Assembly (NCBI RefSeq): GCF_030503895.2
Contig: NZ_CP129970.2
Coordinates: 3,878,955 to 3,942,954 of the forward strand
Length of the DNA stretch: 64,000 bases
From: Marivirga arenosa
GTDB lineage: Bacteria; Bacteroidota; Bacteroidia; Cytophagales; Cyclobacteriaceae
Direction: 5' to 3'
The position numbers were made by a program, and so were the translations under genes. The notes beneath the pieces are model-generated. The model saw nothing but the letters and a program-made list of their open reading frames with translations. It did not search any database and was not told the origin of the DNA. This document shows, one piece after another, positions 46,329 through 57,800 of the stretch (position 1 is the first letter of the stretch; every line of letters starts with the position of its first letter).

Positions 46329-49300
46329 GTGCAAGAAACTTTTATTAATAATAGGGAAAACAATTTTAATCCATTTCCAGGTTTAAGACCTTTTGGTATA
46401 GATGAAAGCTATCTTTATTTTGGTCGTGAAGGGCAAAGTGATGAGGTATTAGCTATATTGGAAAAAAACCGTTTTGTTAATATTCTCGGTTCATCAGGTA
46501 CAGGTAAATCATCTTTAATGTTTTCTGGTGTTATTCCTACTCTGCATGGAGGCTTTATTTCTAAAGCAGGAAATGAATGGGAAATTATAACTGCTAAGCC
46601 AGGACTCAACCCTATTAAAAATTTAGCACTTGGTTTCAAGAAACATATAGAGCAAAAAAGCAAAGAGGACGAATTAGATACTGCCCATAATCTTATCAAT
46701 GAATATTTATTTGAAGCTGTGCTCCATAAAAGCACCAAAGGCTTAAGTGACTTATTCAAACTTAATAAGCATTTAAAAGGCAAAAACTTACTATTGTATC
46801 TGGATCAATTTGAAGAAATATTCAGATTCAGAAAATTAGGTGAACCACGACATATTAATGAATCATTAGCTTATGTTAATTTGATTTTGGAGGCTATAGA
46901 GCAAACAGAAGTCCCAATCTATATTGCTTTATCTATGCGTTCCGATTTCCTAGGAGATTGTGAACAGTTTCCAGAATTAACCAATAAAATTAATGATAGT
47001 CACTATTTGATACCTCAAATGACCCGTGAACAAAAGAAGCTTGTTATTACGGGGCCAGTTGCTGTAGGTGATGCAAAAATATCAAATCGATTAGTCCAAA
47101 GGTTATTAAACGATATGGGGGATCGGTTTGATCAATTACCAGTATTGCAGCATGCATTAATGAGAACATGGGATTATTGGTCTGACTCAGGAAATGATAA
47201 AGATCAGCTTGATTTCATTCATTATGAGGCAATTGGAGGAGTTAATGAAGCTTTATCACGACACGCGGATGAAGCTTTTTATGAATTAAATGAAGAAGAG
47301 AAGGAGATCTGCGAGAAATTATTTAAGACTATCACCGAAAAAAGAAGTGATAATGATGGTATTAGAAGGCCAACCCCACTTCGAGAGATTTCTCAAATTG
47401 TGGATGAAGAAGAACATGTGCTGATTAAAATCATCGATAAATTTAGAATTCAAGGTAGAGCACTCTTAACTCCTCGTGAGGAAGTTGAATTAACCAGCGA
47501 ATCCGTAATCGATATAAGTCACGAGGCTTTGATGAGGGTTTGGTATAGATTGAGAAACTGGGTACAGCAAGAATCTCAATCTGCTAGAATTTATCTTAGA
47601 CTATCAGAAGCAGCCAACAAATACCAAAACGGTAGTGGTGGTTTATGGAGACCACCTGATTTACAATTAGCTATAGAATGGAGGAACAATACTAAACCAA
47701 CACTTAAGTGGGCTCTTCAATATGAAAACAATTTTGAAGCGGTTATTTTATTCCTAGAAAAAAGTGAGCAATCCTATAAAAAGGAATTGGAAACCAAAGA
47801 AATGCTTCAAAGAAAGCGTTTGAAAAGATCTAAAATTATTGCAACGATTTTAGGGACTGCAGCAGTGCTTTCATTAGTTTTCTTATTCTATGCCTTTAAC
47901 CAAAGTAGGGTTGCAGAGAGACAAAGAGAAATTGCCGAAGCAAAATCTTTGGAAGCTCAAAGAGAATCAGAAAGAGCAAAAGAAAGTGAATTAAAGGCAC
48001 AAAGAAGAAGAATTGAGGCAAATAAATCAAGTATTAGAGCTAATGCTGAAAGAGAAAAAGCTGAGTATAACTTCTTATTAGCTCAAGAAGCACAGGAAGT
48101 TGAGCGTCAGGCAAGACAAGAATTAGCTTTAAAAGCTGAGCAAGAAAGTAGAGCAAGAAGATTAGCACAAGAGCAACAAAAAGAACTCGAAAAAATCAAT
48201 AGTGATTTACAATCAGAAAGAAAGAATACAAGACAATTAAGTTTAAGAGCTATTGCACAATCATTGGCTGTAAAGTCATTGCAAATGGAAGATGATCAAT
48301 TACAAGCGCTATTAGCTTATCTTGGATTTAAGTATAATATTAATAATGAAGGCTATGACAGTAATAATGACATTTACAATGGTCTTTTCTATGCTGTAAA
48401 AAATTTCGATCAGGATTACTATAACGCTTTCAGAAGTAAATCTACTGATGTTAGATCATTACAATTTGTAAAAGGTAAATATTTGTACACAACGGGTACT
48501 TCAGGAAGAATAAATGCATGGGAAGTTGATAATATGACTGCCAACAGAAGCATAGTTATTTTTGATGAAGAAAATGTTTTTGTCAAGAAAATTTATGTTG
48601 ATGAAGAAAATAAAAGTTTAGTTGCCTTAACAGATGGTTCTGATTTTTATGTTATTGACGTTTCTAATAGAATCAGAGAAGTTAAAAAATACAGCCTACC
48701 TGATAGCTATGCTTATGATATCAGTTTTGTTAAAGGCAGTACGGATTTCTATCTTTCAGCTTCTGATAATAACATTTATAAATTTTCAAATAATAGGATT
48801 GAACCTTTCCTTAATACAAACAGTAGAATTTACGATATTGAACTATTGAATAATGATTATTTGGCCACAGGAAATACGGATGGAAAAATTGAACTATGGG
48901 ATTTAAATTCTAAAGAGAGTAAAACAGTTATCCGCGATTCAAATAATAGATATATACATTCCCTGTCAATTGGAAATAATATTTTAGCTGCTGGTGACAA
49001 CTCAGGTCAGGTTAATTTATTCTATCTCAATGATCAGTATGATGTAACAAATTCAATTACATTAAGAGGTAGCGATGGAGAAATCATGACTGATATCACC
49101 TTTAATGAAAAAGAAAATCAAATAATTGCAGCAAGTACTAAAGGAACTATTCGTATATGGAACTTAAATGATCCTGATGAATTTCCGATGATTATAAATG
49201 AACCTGGTTCATGGGTTAATGCTATTGCGCTTATGGACGAATCTCATATTTTTGCTGGATGTAAAGATCAAGTTTTTCGCTTATACCCTATTAAAAGTCA

Positions 49301-49433
49301 ATTACTTGCTGAAACTTTGAAAGAAAAAATGAGCAGAGATATTACTCCTGAAGAATGGGATAGATATATTGGTGATGATTTAGAATATGATCCAATATTT
49401 GAAGAAAGTAAATTTCTAGATGCGGCAAGATGA
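46329..49433 (+). CDS. nSTAND NTPase with TM helix, coiled coil and WD40-like propeller
   Basis: A 1034-residue protein starting at GTG immediately after the preceding TAA. The opening NPFPGLRPFGIDESYLYFGR is the signature lead-in of novel STAND NTPases. Walker A is GSSGTGKSS (K60) and Walker B LLLYLDQFEEIF near residue 160. A helical C-terminal STAND region runs to about 490, then one TM helix (about 501-522) and a long charged coiled coil (about 525-650). A beta-propeller of WD40-like repeats (about 690-1010) completes it. STAND proteins are signal-responsive oligomeric switches. The TM helix would place the NTPase in the cytoplasm and the propeller in the periplasm, or both on one side of a hairpin. 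Confidence 0.82.
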   Translation: MQETFINNRENNFNPFPGLRPFGIDESYLYFGREGQSDEVLAILEKNRFVNILGSSGTGKSSLMFSGVIPTLHGGFISKAGNEWEIITAKPGLNPIKNLALGFKKHIEQKSKEDELDTAHNLINEYLFEAVLHKSTKGLSDLFKLNKHLKGKNLLLYLDQFEEIFRFRKLGEPRHINESLAYVNLILEAIEQTEVPIYIALSMRSDFLGDCEQFPELTNKINDSHYLIPQMTREQKKLVITGPVAVGDAKISNRLVQRLLNDMGDRFDQLPVLQHALMRTWDYWSDSGNDKDQLDFIHYEAIGGVNEALSRHADEAFYELNEEEKEICEKLFKTITEKRSDNDGIRRPTPLREISQIVDEEEHVLIKIIDKFRIQGRALLTPREEVELTSESVIDISHEALMRVWYRLRNWVQQESQSARIYLRLSEAANKYQNGSGGLWRPPDLQLAIEWRNNTKPTLKWALQYENNFEAVILFLEKSEQSYKKELETKEMLQRKRLKRSKIIATILGTAAVLSLVFLFYAFNQSRVAERQREIAEAKSLEAQRESERAKESELKAQRRRIEANKSSIRANAEREKAEYNFLLAQEAQEVERQARQELALKAEQESRARRLAQEQQKELEKINSDLQSERKNTRQLSLRAIAQSLAVKSLQMEDDQLQALLAYLGFKYNINNEGYDSNNDIYNGLFYAVKNFDQDYYNAFRSKSTDVRSLQFVKGKYLYTTGTSGRINAWEVDNMTANRSIVIFDEENVFVKKIYVDEENKSLVALTDGSDFYVIDVSNRIREVKKYSLPDSYAYDISFVKGSTDFYLSASDNNIYKFSNNRIEPFLNTNSRIYDIELLNNDYLATGNTDGKIELWDLNSKESKTVIRDSNNRYIHSLSIGNNILAAGDNSGQVNLFYLNDQYDVTNSITLRGSDGEIMTDITFNEKENQIIAASTKGTIRIWNLNDPDEFPMIINEPGSWVNAIALMDESHIFAGCKDQVFRLYPIKSQLLAETLKEKMSRDITPEEWDRYIGDDLEYDPIFEESKFLDAAR

Positions 49434-50470
49434 AAATTTTTATAATCACCATATCATTTATCGTTTTAGCATCCATTCAATTAGTTGCACAGTCTAGTTG
49501 TGAAAGAAATTTAAATGAGGCACGTGCAGATTATTCAAGTGGTAATCTATACGCAGTACCAGGCAAACTAAACGATTGTTTAGAAAACGGCTTTGATAAA
49601 ACTCAAAAAATTGTGGCCTTAAGGCTTTTAACGCTTACTTATATTAATATAAACCAACAAGAAAAGGCAAGATCTACCTTAATTAAGTTATTAAATATTA
49701 AAACAGATTATCAGGTAATTGATAATGTTGATCCATCTGAATTGTATTCATTATATAATAGTATAGATACTGACATAAAATATTTCATTGGAGTGACTTT
49801 TGGCACTAATCTTAATTACATTAGACTTGTTGACTACAGATCTACTAATCCATTGGGTAACGAAGCTCCTAATTATATTCCAAAATTTTCTTTAGAACAA
49901 ATAGGGATTCAGTATTTATATCCTTTGGTGAAAAGTATTGTAGTGGGTGCAGAATTACAATATCAAAATCAAAGATATGGATACTTTGAAAGAAATGAAT
50001 CGTTAGATGGAAGTTTCACAACAATCGAATACCAAAGCTCAAACAGTGGTATTAATTTAAATTTGATGGCAAGATATATGAAAGATTTTTATCAATGGAA
50101 ACCTTTTGTTGAAATAGGGGCTACTGGAAGAGGAAATTTTAATTATCAAATATCGAACTATATAAATGGCTTTTCTGAATCTGTAGATGAAGAAAATATA
50201 GCAGGTCCTGAAAGTGTTTTAGACAGAAGAGCAATTTTTAATTTTGCTGTTAATGCCAATATAGGGACAATGATAAAAATTGGAGAAAATTATGGCGAAG
50301 TCAAATTAGGAGTAAGTAATTACTTTAGAAACCATCTAAATGATTTAGCGAGGCAAGAGGCTGTCAAAACAACAGTTTTAAATGGGATGGTTTTGAAAGA
50401 TGATGATATCGCAAATTTAGTATTTCAATTAAATCTCACATTTAATATCCCTTTCTTTAATTTTCAATGA
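49430..50470 (+). CDS. Outer-membrane protein with N-terminal TPR-like domain
   Basis: A 346-residue protein with a signal peptide ending LVAQ. Residues about 25-115 are helical and TPR-like (ARADYSSGNLYAVPGKLNDC, VALRLLTLTYININQQEKAR). The remainder has alternating barrel strands and ends in the typical aromatic FNIPFFNFQ. The start overlaps the STAND gene stop by 4 bp and the end overlaps the next gene by 4 bp. It may provide the outer-membrane anchor or pore of the cluster. Function unproven. Confidence 0.7.
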   Translation: MKIFIITISFIVLASIQLVAQSSCERNLNEARADYSSGNLYAVPGKLNDCLENGFDKTQKIVALRLLTLTYININQQEKARSTLIKLLNIKTDYQVIDNVDPSELYSLYNSIDTDIKYFIGVTFGTNLNYIRLVDYRSTNPLGNEAPNYIPKFSLEQIGIQYLYPLVKSIVVGAELQYQNQRYGYFERNESLDGSFTTIEYQSSNSGINLNLMARYMKDFYQWKPFVEIGATGRGNFNYQISNYINGFSESVDEENIAGPESVLDRRAIFNFAVNANIGTMIKIGENYGEVKLGVSNYFRNHLNDLARQEAVKTTVLNGMVLKDDDIANLVFQLNLTFNIPFFNFQ

Positions 50471-51747
50471 TAACTAGACATTTCTTACATATTATTCTTC
50501 TGTTACTTGCGATATGTTCCGCATGCAATTTTGAAGCCTTAGAAAGCGAACAATTACCTAGTTTCGATAAATTATATGCTGTTTCAGAAAATGTTGAAGC
50601 TGTTGATTTTATCTGTAAACCAGAATCAACAGGATATATAGTTGTAGGAAATTTAAAATCAGAAGAAAATTCTGATATTATAGTAATTAATGTGGCTAAC
50701 AATGGACTTCAAAGAAGTCTCTATCAGATTACCACTGATTTCTATGATGAAGCCGTAAGTGTCAAATTTAATGAGGCCGATAATTCAGTTTACATAATGG
50801 GAAATCGTAGAACTGATCAATCACAAGTTAATGTTCACCAAAATATATTAATTAAAACGAACTTAGATGGAATACCTGCAAGAGCTTCTAATGCAAACAT
50901 TGAAGACTCTTTGTCTGCTGAAATAAAAACTTTAGGAGTCAATCAAAATCGAATAGTGCAATTAAATGACTTTCTAATTCTACCTCCAAATATTATTTGT
51001 GTAGGAAATATTAGACAAAGTTCAAGTGGGAACTTAAATAGATATACACAGATTTTCGATTTAACTGCTATGGATTTCAATGATAAGAATGATTCTATTA
51101 TTACAGCAATAAGGCAAAAACCTGATGATATTGTTTTTAATAACAGTACAGATTTCAAAATAAGAAAGGGAAATACCCCCAATAGATTATATGAAGTATT
51201 AGGTCAGAATTTTAGTGAAAACCCAAATGGATCCGTTTCAGGTTCATCTGACAATATCAGTTGGCATATTTATTCTGATTTAAATTCAACCGCCAGTGAA
51301 ATTATTTATATAGGTTCAGACCAAAATGAAGAATTTGGTGACATACTATATCACTCGAATGGTAAAAATTATGTAGCTGGAAACTATATAGATAATGACT
51401 CTATATTTTTGATTTCTAAAGATTACAATGGGAAAAATAACAATGAAATTCAAAGTATTTATTCTTTTTCTGAATTTGGCAATAAAATCACTAGCTTAAC
51501 AGAAGATGGTGATGGAAATATTATTATCTCAACAATAGATGAAGGTTCAGCCAATCATATTTCCTACTTATTAAAATTTTCGCAATCTGGTACTCAGTTA
51601 GAAGGCCAAAATTTTATGTTTAATAGTACTGGTTTTTATGATATTCAAAAAATAGTAAATGAAGGTGGAAATAGCCTAGTGATATTATCACATAAAACAT
51701 TTGATAATAATTCGACCGCTATTGGTTTAATGAAGATTAATTTTTAG
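50467..51747 (+). CDS. Putative lipoprotein with propeller-like repeats
   Basis: A 426-residue protein with an N-terminal hydrophobic stretch ending CSAC, a likely lipobox (Cys20). The mature part has recurring beta motifs such as STGYIVVGNLKSEENSDIIV, DNSVYIMGNRR and GKNYVAGNYIDNDSIFLISK. This is compatible with a six- or seven-bladed propeller. Overlaps the barrel gene by 4 bp. The adhesin-type gene begins 79 bp downstream on the same strand. A surface-exposed or inner-leaflet lipoprotein partner of the barrel is a reasonable guess. Confidence 0.6.
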   Translation: MITRHFLHIILLLLAICSACNFEALESEQLPSFDKLYAVSENVEAVDFICKPESTGYIVVGNLKSEENSDIIVINVANNGLQRSLYQITTDFYDEAVSVKFNEADNSVYIMGNRRTDQSQVNVHQNILIKTNLDGIPARASNANIEDSLSAEIKTLGVNQNRIVQLNDFLILPPNIICVGNIRQSSSGNLNRYTQIFDLTAMDFNDKNDSIITAIRQKPDDIVFNNSTDFKIRKGNTPNRLYEVLGQNFSENPNGSVSGSSDNISWHIYSDLNSTASEIIYIGSDQNEEFGDILYHSNGKNYVAGNYIDNDSIFLISKDYNGKNNNEIQSIYSFSEFGNKITSLTEDGDGNIIISTIDEGSANHISYLLKFSQSGTQLEGQNFMFNSTGFYDIQKIVNEGGNSLVILSHKTFDNNSTAIGLMKINF

Positions 51748-51826
51748 TAAAATTCTATTATTCCATATAAATTTGTCAATTACTCCCCAAACGTTTATAT
51801 TGTAAGTTACATTAAATTAAAAAGTT

Positions 51827-54800
51827 ACGAAACAGTTTTACAATTATATAAAAGTTTTAGTTCTCATTAGCTCCTTTACATTATTGAGCTTTAAATCATA
51901 TTCACAAGTTACCATAACTGAGGCTGATTTAAGTAATATATGTGTAGATGGTGGTTATTATGGTCTTCCTGATATAGAGATTACTGAAACTAATACAGGT
52001 GACTTCCCCAACACCTCAGGCAATACTAGGTATTACAGAATTGAACTACCCCCCAATTTTGAATTTAAACCTACAGGTGGAACCATTTCTGCTACCGGCA
52101 TTGGAGGAGATATTAATGCATCTTCCTCTACAAATAGAGGAACGAATTGGTTGCAAGTAAATCTAATAATTAATGCAACTAGTCAAATTAATTCTATTTT
52201 CTTTCAGGACTTTCAAGTAAGAGCTATTACTGCTGGCTCGTCCGGAAACATTACTAGAGTTGATTCTCCAACAGGTACGGACTTAAATGTAAATGGTGCA
52301 CCTTTTGGTACTTTACATGGATCATTAAGTAGTATTGAATCTCCAACTATCACTGGTCAACCATCATCAGAAGCAATTTGTGAAAATGAAAATACAGCTT
52401 TTACAGTATCAGTTACCGGTGATTTATTAAGTTATCAGTGGCAAAGAGATGCTGGTGGCGGTGCAGGTTTTGAAGATATTGATATAAGTATGGATGGTGG
52501 AATTTATAGTAATTTTACTTCTTCCACCCTTCAAATCAATAATGCTCCTATTAGCATTGATACTTACAATTACCGCGTTGTAGTTACAGGTGCCTGTTTG
52601 CCTATCGTTACATCTACATCAGCACAAATAACTGTTGAAGCTCTCCCTGCTGCACCAACAATAACCAACCAAAACCAAGAAATATGCTTAAATGAAGCAT
52701 TCCTAACTCCGTCAGCAAGCGGTACTGGAGGAACTATTACATGGTATGATGATGCAGGCCTAACTTCTGTTTTAACTACTGGCGGATCACCTATAAATGC
52801 AGACATAGGTTTTGACAACTCTACAGCGGGTACTACAACTGTTTATGTAACTGAAACTTCTGCAAATGGCTGTGAAAGTGATCCTGCAATGGTTACTTTA
52901 GTGGTTAATCCTTCTGTTAATACAACCACCATAACTACTAATACCACCCCCTCTGCTTCAGAAGTATGTGATGGAGGTGTTCTTAACTTTACAATAACAA
53001 ATACTCAAAGTACTAATAAATACCAATTAATTGATGAGTCCAACAATCCCTTAAGCTCAGAAATTGTAGGAAATGGTGGAGATATAATAATTCCTACAAA
53101 TTCTTTTGATATCGGTACTTTAGGAACCTCTGAAACAGTTTCTGTTTTAGTGACCATTTTGAGTACAGGATGTGAAGGAGTATTATCTGCACCTCAAAAC
53201 ATTAATAATATTACAATTAACAATCCTCCTACAGTTACTCTTGCTAGTGATGATCTTGATAATATAATTTGTAACGGTTCTCCTATAACTTTTACCGCAG
53301 GTGGAGCTGCTACTTATCAATTTTTTGTTAACGGACTTGCCGTTCAGGGTCCTTCTGCCTCTAATACGTATTCTACTTCTTCTTTAGCTGATGGTGATAT
53401 GGTCACCGTTACAGGTATTGATGGAAATAATTGTTCTGCTACGCATGCAGGCATTACAATTACCGTAGAGGATGCTCCGGCTGCCCCTACTATTCTTCAA
53501 GGGCCAAGTGTCTCAACTTGTGAGGGGGGGTCCATCACTCTGACCTCTTCTCTAGCTCCCGGTTCTACTGAGGGATCTTATAGATGGTATAAAGATGGTG
53601 TTCTAGTCCCCGCTTTAACAACAAGAGATATCTCCTTAAATCTTGTTTCTGAAAGCGGAAACTATTCCGTTGAAGTTACTAATGGAGACAATACTGCCTC
53701 TTGCTTTAGTAGCCCTTCTGCTGCTACCTCTGTTACTATTAATCCATTACCTAACAACACTTTAACTGTAACCCCTTCGGCTTCTGAAGTGTGCGATGGT
53801 TCTTCATTGGTTTTTACTATTGACGGCTCTCAATCCGGAGTTAATTATCAATTATTTGATCAAAGTAATTCTGCTTTCTCATCTTCAGTAGGTGGTAATG
53901 GTGGAACTATAACCATTGCATCAAATGCCTTTGACTATACTGCCTTAGGAAGTGATGGTTCAGAAACTATTACTGTTCGTGCTACTAATGCTACCACTAG
54001 CTGTACGGATGACCTTGCTGACACTGAAACTATTACTATCAATCAATTACCTACTATATCATTAAATAGTGATGATCTTGATAATATAATTTGTAACGGT
54101 TCCCCTATAACTTTTACCGCAGGTGGAGCTGCAACTTATCAATTTTTTGTTAACGGACTTGCCGTTCAGGGTCCTTCTGCCTCTAATACGTATTCTACTT
54201 CTTCTTTAGCTGATGGTGATATGGTCACCGTTACAGGTATTGATGGAAATAATTGTTCTGCTACGCATGCAGGCATTACAATTACCGTAGAGGATGCTCC
54301 GGCTGCCCCTACTATTCTTCAAGGGCCAAGTGTCTCAACTTGTGAGGGGGGGGCCATCACTCTGACTTCTTCTCTAGCTCCCGGTTCTACTGAGGGATCT
54401 TATAGATGGTATAAAGATGGTGTTCTAGTCCCCGCTTTAACAACAAGAGATATCTCCTTAAATCTTGTTTCTGAAAGCGGAAACTATTCCGTTGAAGTTA
54501 CTAATGGAGACAATACTGCCTCTTGCTTTAGTAGCCCTTCTGCTGCTACTTCTGTTACTATTAATCCATTACCTAACAACACTTTAACTGTAACCCCTTC
54601 GGCTACTGAAGTGTGTGATGGTTCTTCATTGGTTTTTACTATTGACGGCTCTCAATCCGGAGTTAATTATCAATTATTTGATCAAAGTAATTCTGCTTTC
54701 TCATCTTCAGTAGGTGGTAATGGTGGAACTATAACCATTGCATCAAATGCCTTTGACTATACTGCCTTAGGAAGTGATGGTTCAGAAACTATTACTGTTC

Positions 54801-57800
54801 GTGCTACTAATGCTACCACTAGCTGTACGGATGACCTTGCTGACACTGAAACTATTACTATCAATCAATTACCTACTATATCATTAAATAGTGATGATCT
54901 TGATAATATAATTTGTAACGGTTCCCCTATAACTTTTACCGCAGGTGGAGCTGCAACTTATCAATTTTTTGTTAACGGACTTGCCGTTCAGGGTCCTTCT
55001 GCCTCTAATACGTATTCTACTTCTTCTTTAGCTGATGGTGATATGGTCACCGTTACAGGTATTAATGCAAATAATTGTTCTGCTACGCATGCAGGCATTA
55101 CAATTACCGTAGAGGATGCTCCGGCTGCCCCTACTATTCTTCAAGGGCCAAGTGTCTCAACTTGTGAGGGGGGGGCCATCACTCTGACTTCTTCTCTAGC
55201 TCCCGGTTCTACTGAGGGATCTTATAGATGGTATAAAGATGGTGTTCTAGTCCCCGCATTAACAACACGAGATATCTCCTTAAATCTTGTTTCTGAAAGC
55301 GGAAACTATTCCGTTGAAGTTACTAATGGAGACAATACTGCCTCTTGCTTTAGTAGCCCTTCTGCTGCTACTTCTGTTACTATTAATCCATTACCTAACA
55401 ACACTTTAACTGTAACCCCTTCGGCTTCTGAAGTGTGCGATGGTTCTTCATTGGTTTTTACTATTGACGGCTCTCAATCCGGAGTTAATTATCAATTATT
55501 TGATCAAAGTAATTATGCTTTCTCATCTTCAGTAGGTGGTAATGGTGGAACTATAACCATTGCATCAAATGCCTTTGACTATACTGCCTTAGGAAGTGAT
55601 GGTTCAGAAACTATTACTGTTCGTGCTACTAATGCTACCACTAGCTGTACGGATGACCTTACTGATACTGAAACTATTACTATCAATCAATCTCCTACTG
55701 TTGCTAATGCAGGTTTTGATCAAATTAGTTGTGCTGGCTCAGGAAATTTTACACTTTCGGCAAATAATCCAGTTATAGGAGCAGGAATATGGACATTAAT
55801 AAGTGGTACTGCTACCATAAATTCTCCAAGTTCTAATAGTTCAACTGTATCCGGTATACCTGCAGGATCATCTGCTGTATTAAGATGGACTATTTCTAAT
55901 AACCCATGTACCGATTCATTTGATGAAATTATATTAACTAACCCTGATGCTATTTCTGCTACCGCTAGCCTGAGTACTTCTACCGGAACGGGCTTTAACC
56001 TGGATTGCAATGGAGACCTTGATGGTTCGATCGACATTACCCTATCAGGAGGAACTCCTCCCTATACCTACAGCTGGTCTACTGCTGATGGATCTGGCGT
56101 AAATGCTAACTCACAAGATCAAATCGGACTTTCTGCTGGTACTTATCAGGTCGACATCACCGATGACAACGGTTGTACCATCACTGAATCCTATACCATT
56201 ACTGAACCTTCTCCTTTAGCCATTTCTCTGGATGCCTTGAGTTCTTCTACTACCGGAGGATTTGAACTTAACTGTAATGGCGATGCCAATGGATCGATCG
56301 CTATCTCCGTATCTGGAGGTGAAGGAGCCTATACGTACGCTTGGTCTACCGCAGATGGTAGCGGACTCGTGGCTACCGATCAAGACCAAACTGGACTAAC
56401 AGCCGGTACTTATGACCTTACTGTTACTGATGCTAATGGATGTAGTACTTCTACAAGTTATACCCTATCCCAACCGGATGCCCTTACTCAAACAGCTACT
56501 ACTACAGACGTGGACTGTAACAGTGCCGCTACTGGAGAAATTAACCTTACTCCTGCTGGAGGGGAAGGCGCTTATACCTACGCTTGGTCTACTGCCGATG
56601 GTAGTGGATTGGTAGCCACCGATCAAGATCAATCTGGTTTAACGGCTGGTACCTACGATGTAACTATCACCGATGGAAACGGTTGTACCAGTTCTGCTTC
56701 TTATACTATAAATGAACCTGATGCTATTTCTGCTACCGCTAGCCTGAGTACTTCTACCGGAACAGGCTTTAACCTGGATTGCAATGGAGACCTTGATGGA
56801 TCGATCGACATTACCCTATCAGGAGGAACTCCTCCCTATACCTACAGCTGGTCTACTGCTGATGGATCCGGTGTAAATGCTAACTCACAAGATCAAATCG
56901 GACTTTCTGCTGGCACCTATGATGTAGACATCACCGATGACAACGGTTGTACCATCACTGAATCCTATACCATTACTGAACCTTCTCCTTTAGCCATTTC
57001 TCTGGATGCCTTGAGTTCTTCTACTACCGGAGGATTTGAACTTAACTGTAATGGCGATGCCAATGGCTCGATCGCTATCTCCGTATCTGGAGGTGAAGGA
57101 GCCTATACGTACGCTTGGTCTACCGCAGATGGTAGCGGACTCGTGGCTACCGATCAAGACCAAACTGCTTTAACAGCTGGTACTTATGATTTGACCGTTA
57201 CCGATGGTAATGGATGTAGTAGCTCTGCTAGCTATACCCTTACTCAGCCTACACCACTTACTCAAGCTGCTGTCATTACAGATGTAGATTGTAATGCTGC
57301 CGCTACTGGAGAAATTAACCTTACTCCTGCTGGAGGTGAAGGCGCTTATACCTACGCTTGGTCTACTGCCGATGGTAGTGGATTGGTAGCCACCGATCAA
57401 GATCAATCTGGTTTAACGGCTGGTACCTACGATGTAACTATCACCGATGGAAACGGTTGTACCAGTTCTGCTTCTTATACTATTAATGAGCCTGATGCTA
57501 TTTCTGCTACCGCTAGCCTGAGTACTTCTACCGGAACGGGCTTTAACCTGGATTGCAATGGAGACCTTGATGGATCGATCGACATTACCCTATCAGGAGG
57601 AACTCCTCCCTATACCTACAGCTGGTCTACTGCTGATGGATCTGGCGTAAATGCTAACTCACAAGATCAAATCGGACTTTCTGCTGGTACTTATCAGGTC
57701 GACATCACCGATGACAACGGTTGTACCATCACTGAATCCTATACCATTACTGAACCTTCTCCTTTAGCCATTTCTCTGGATGCCTTGAGTTCTTCTACTA

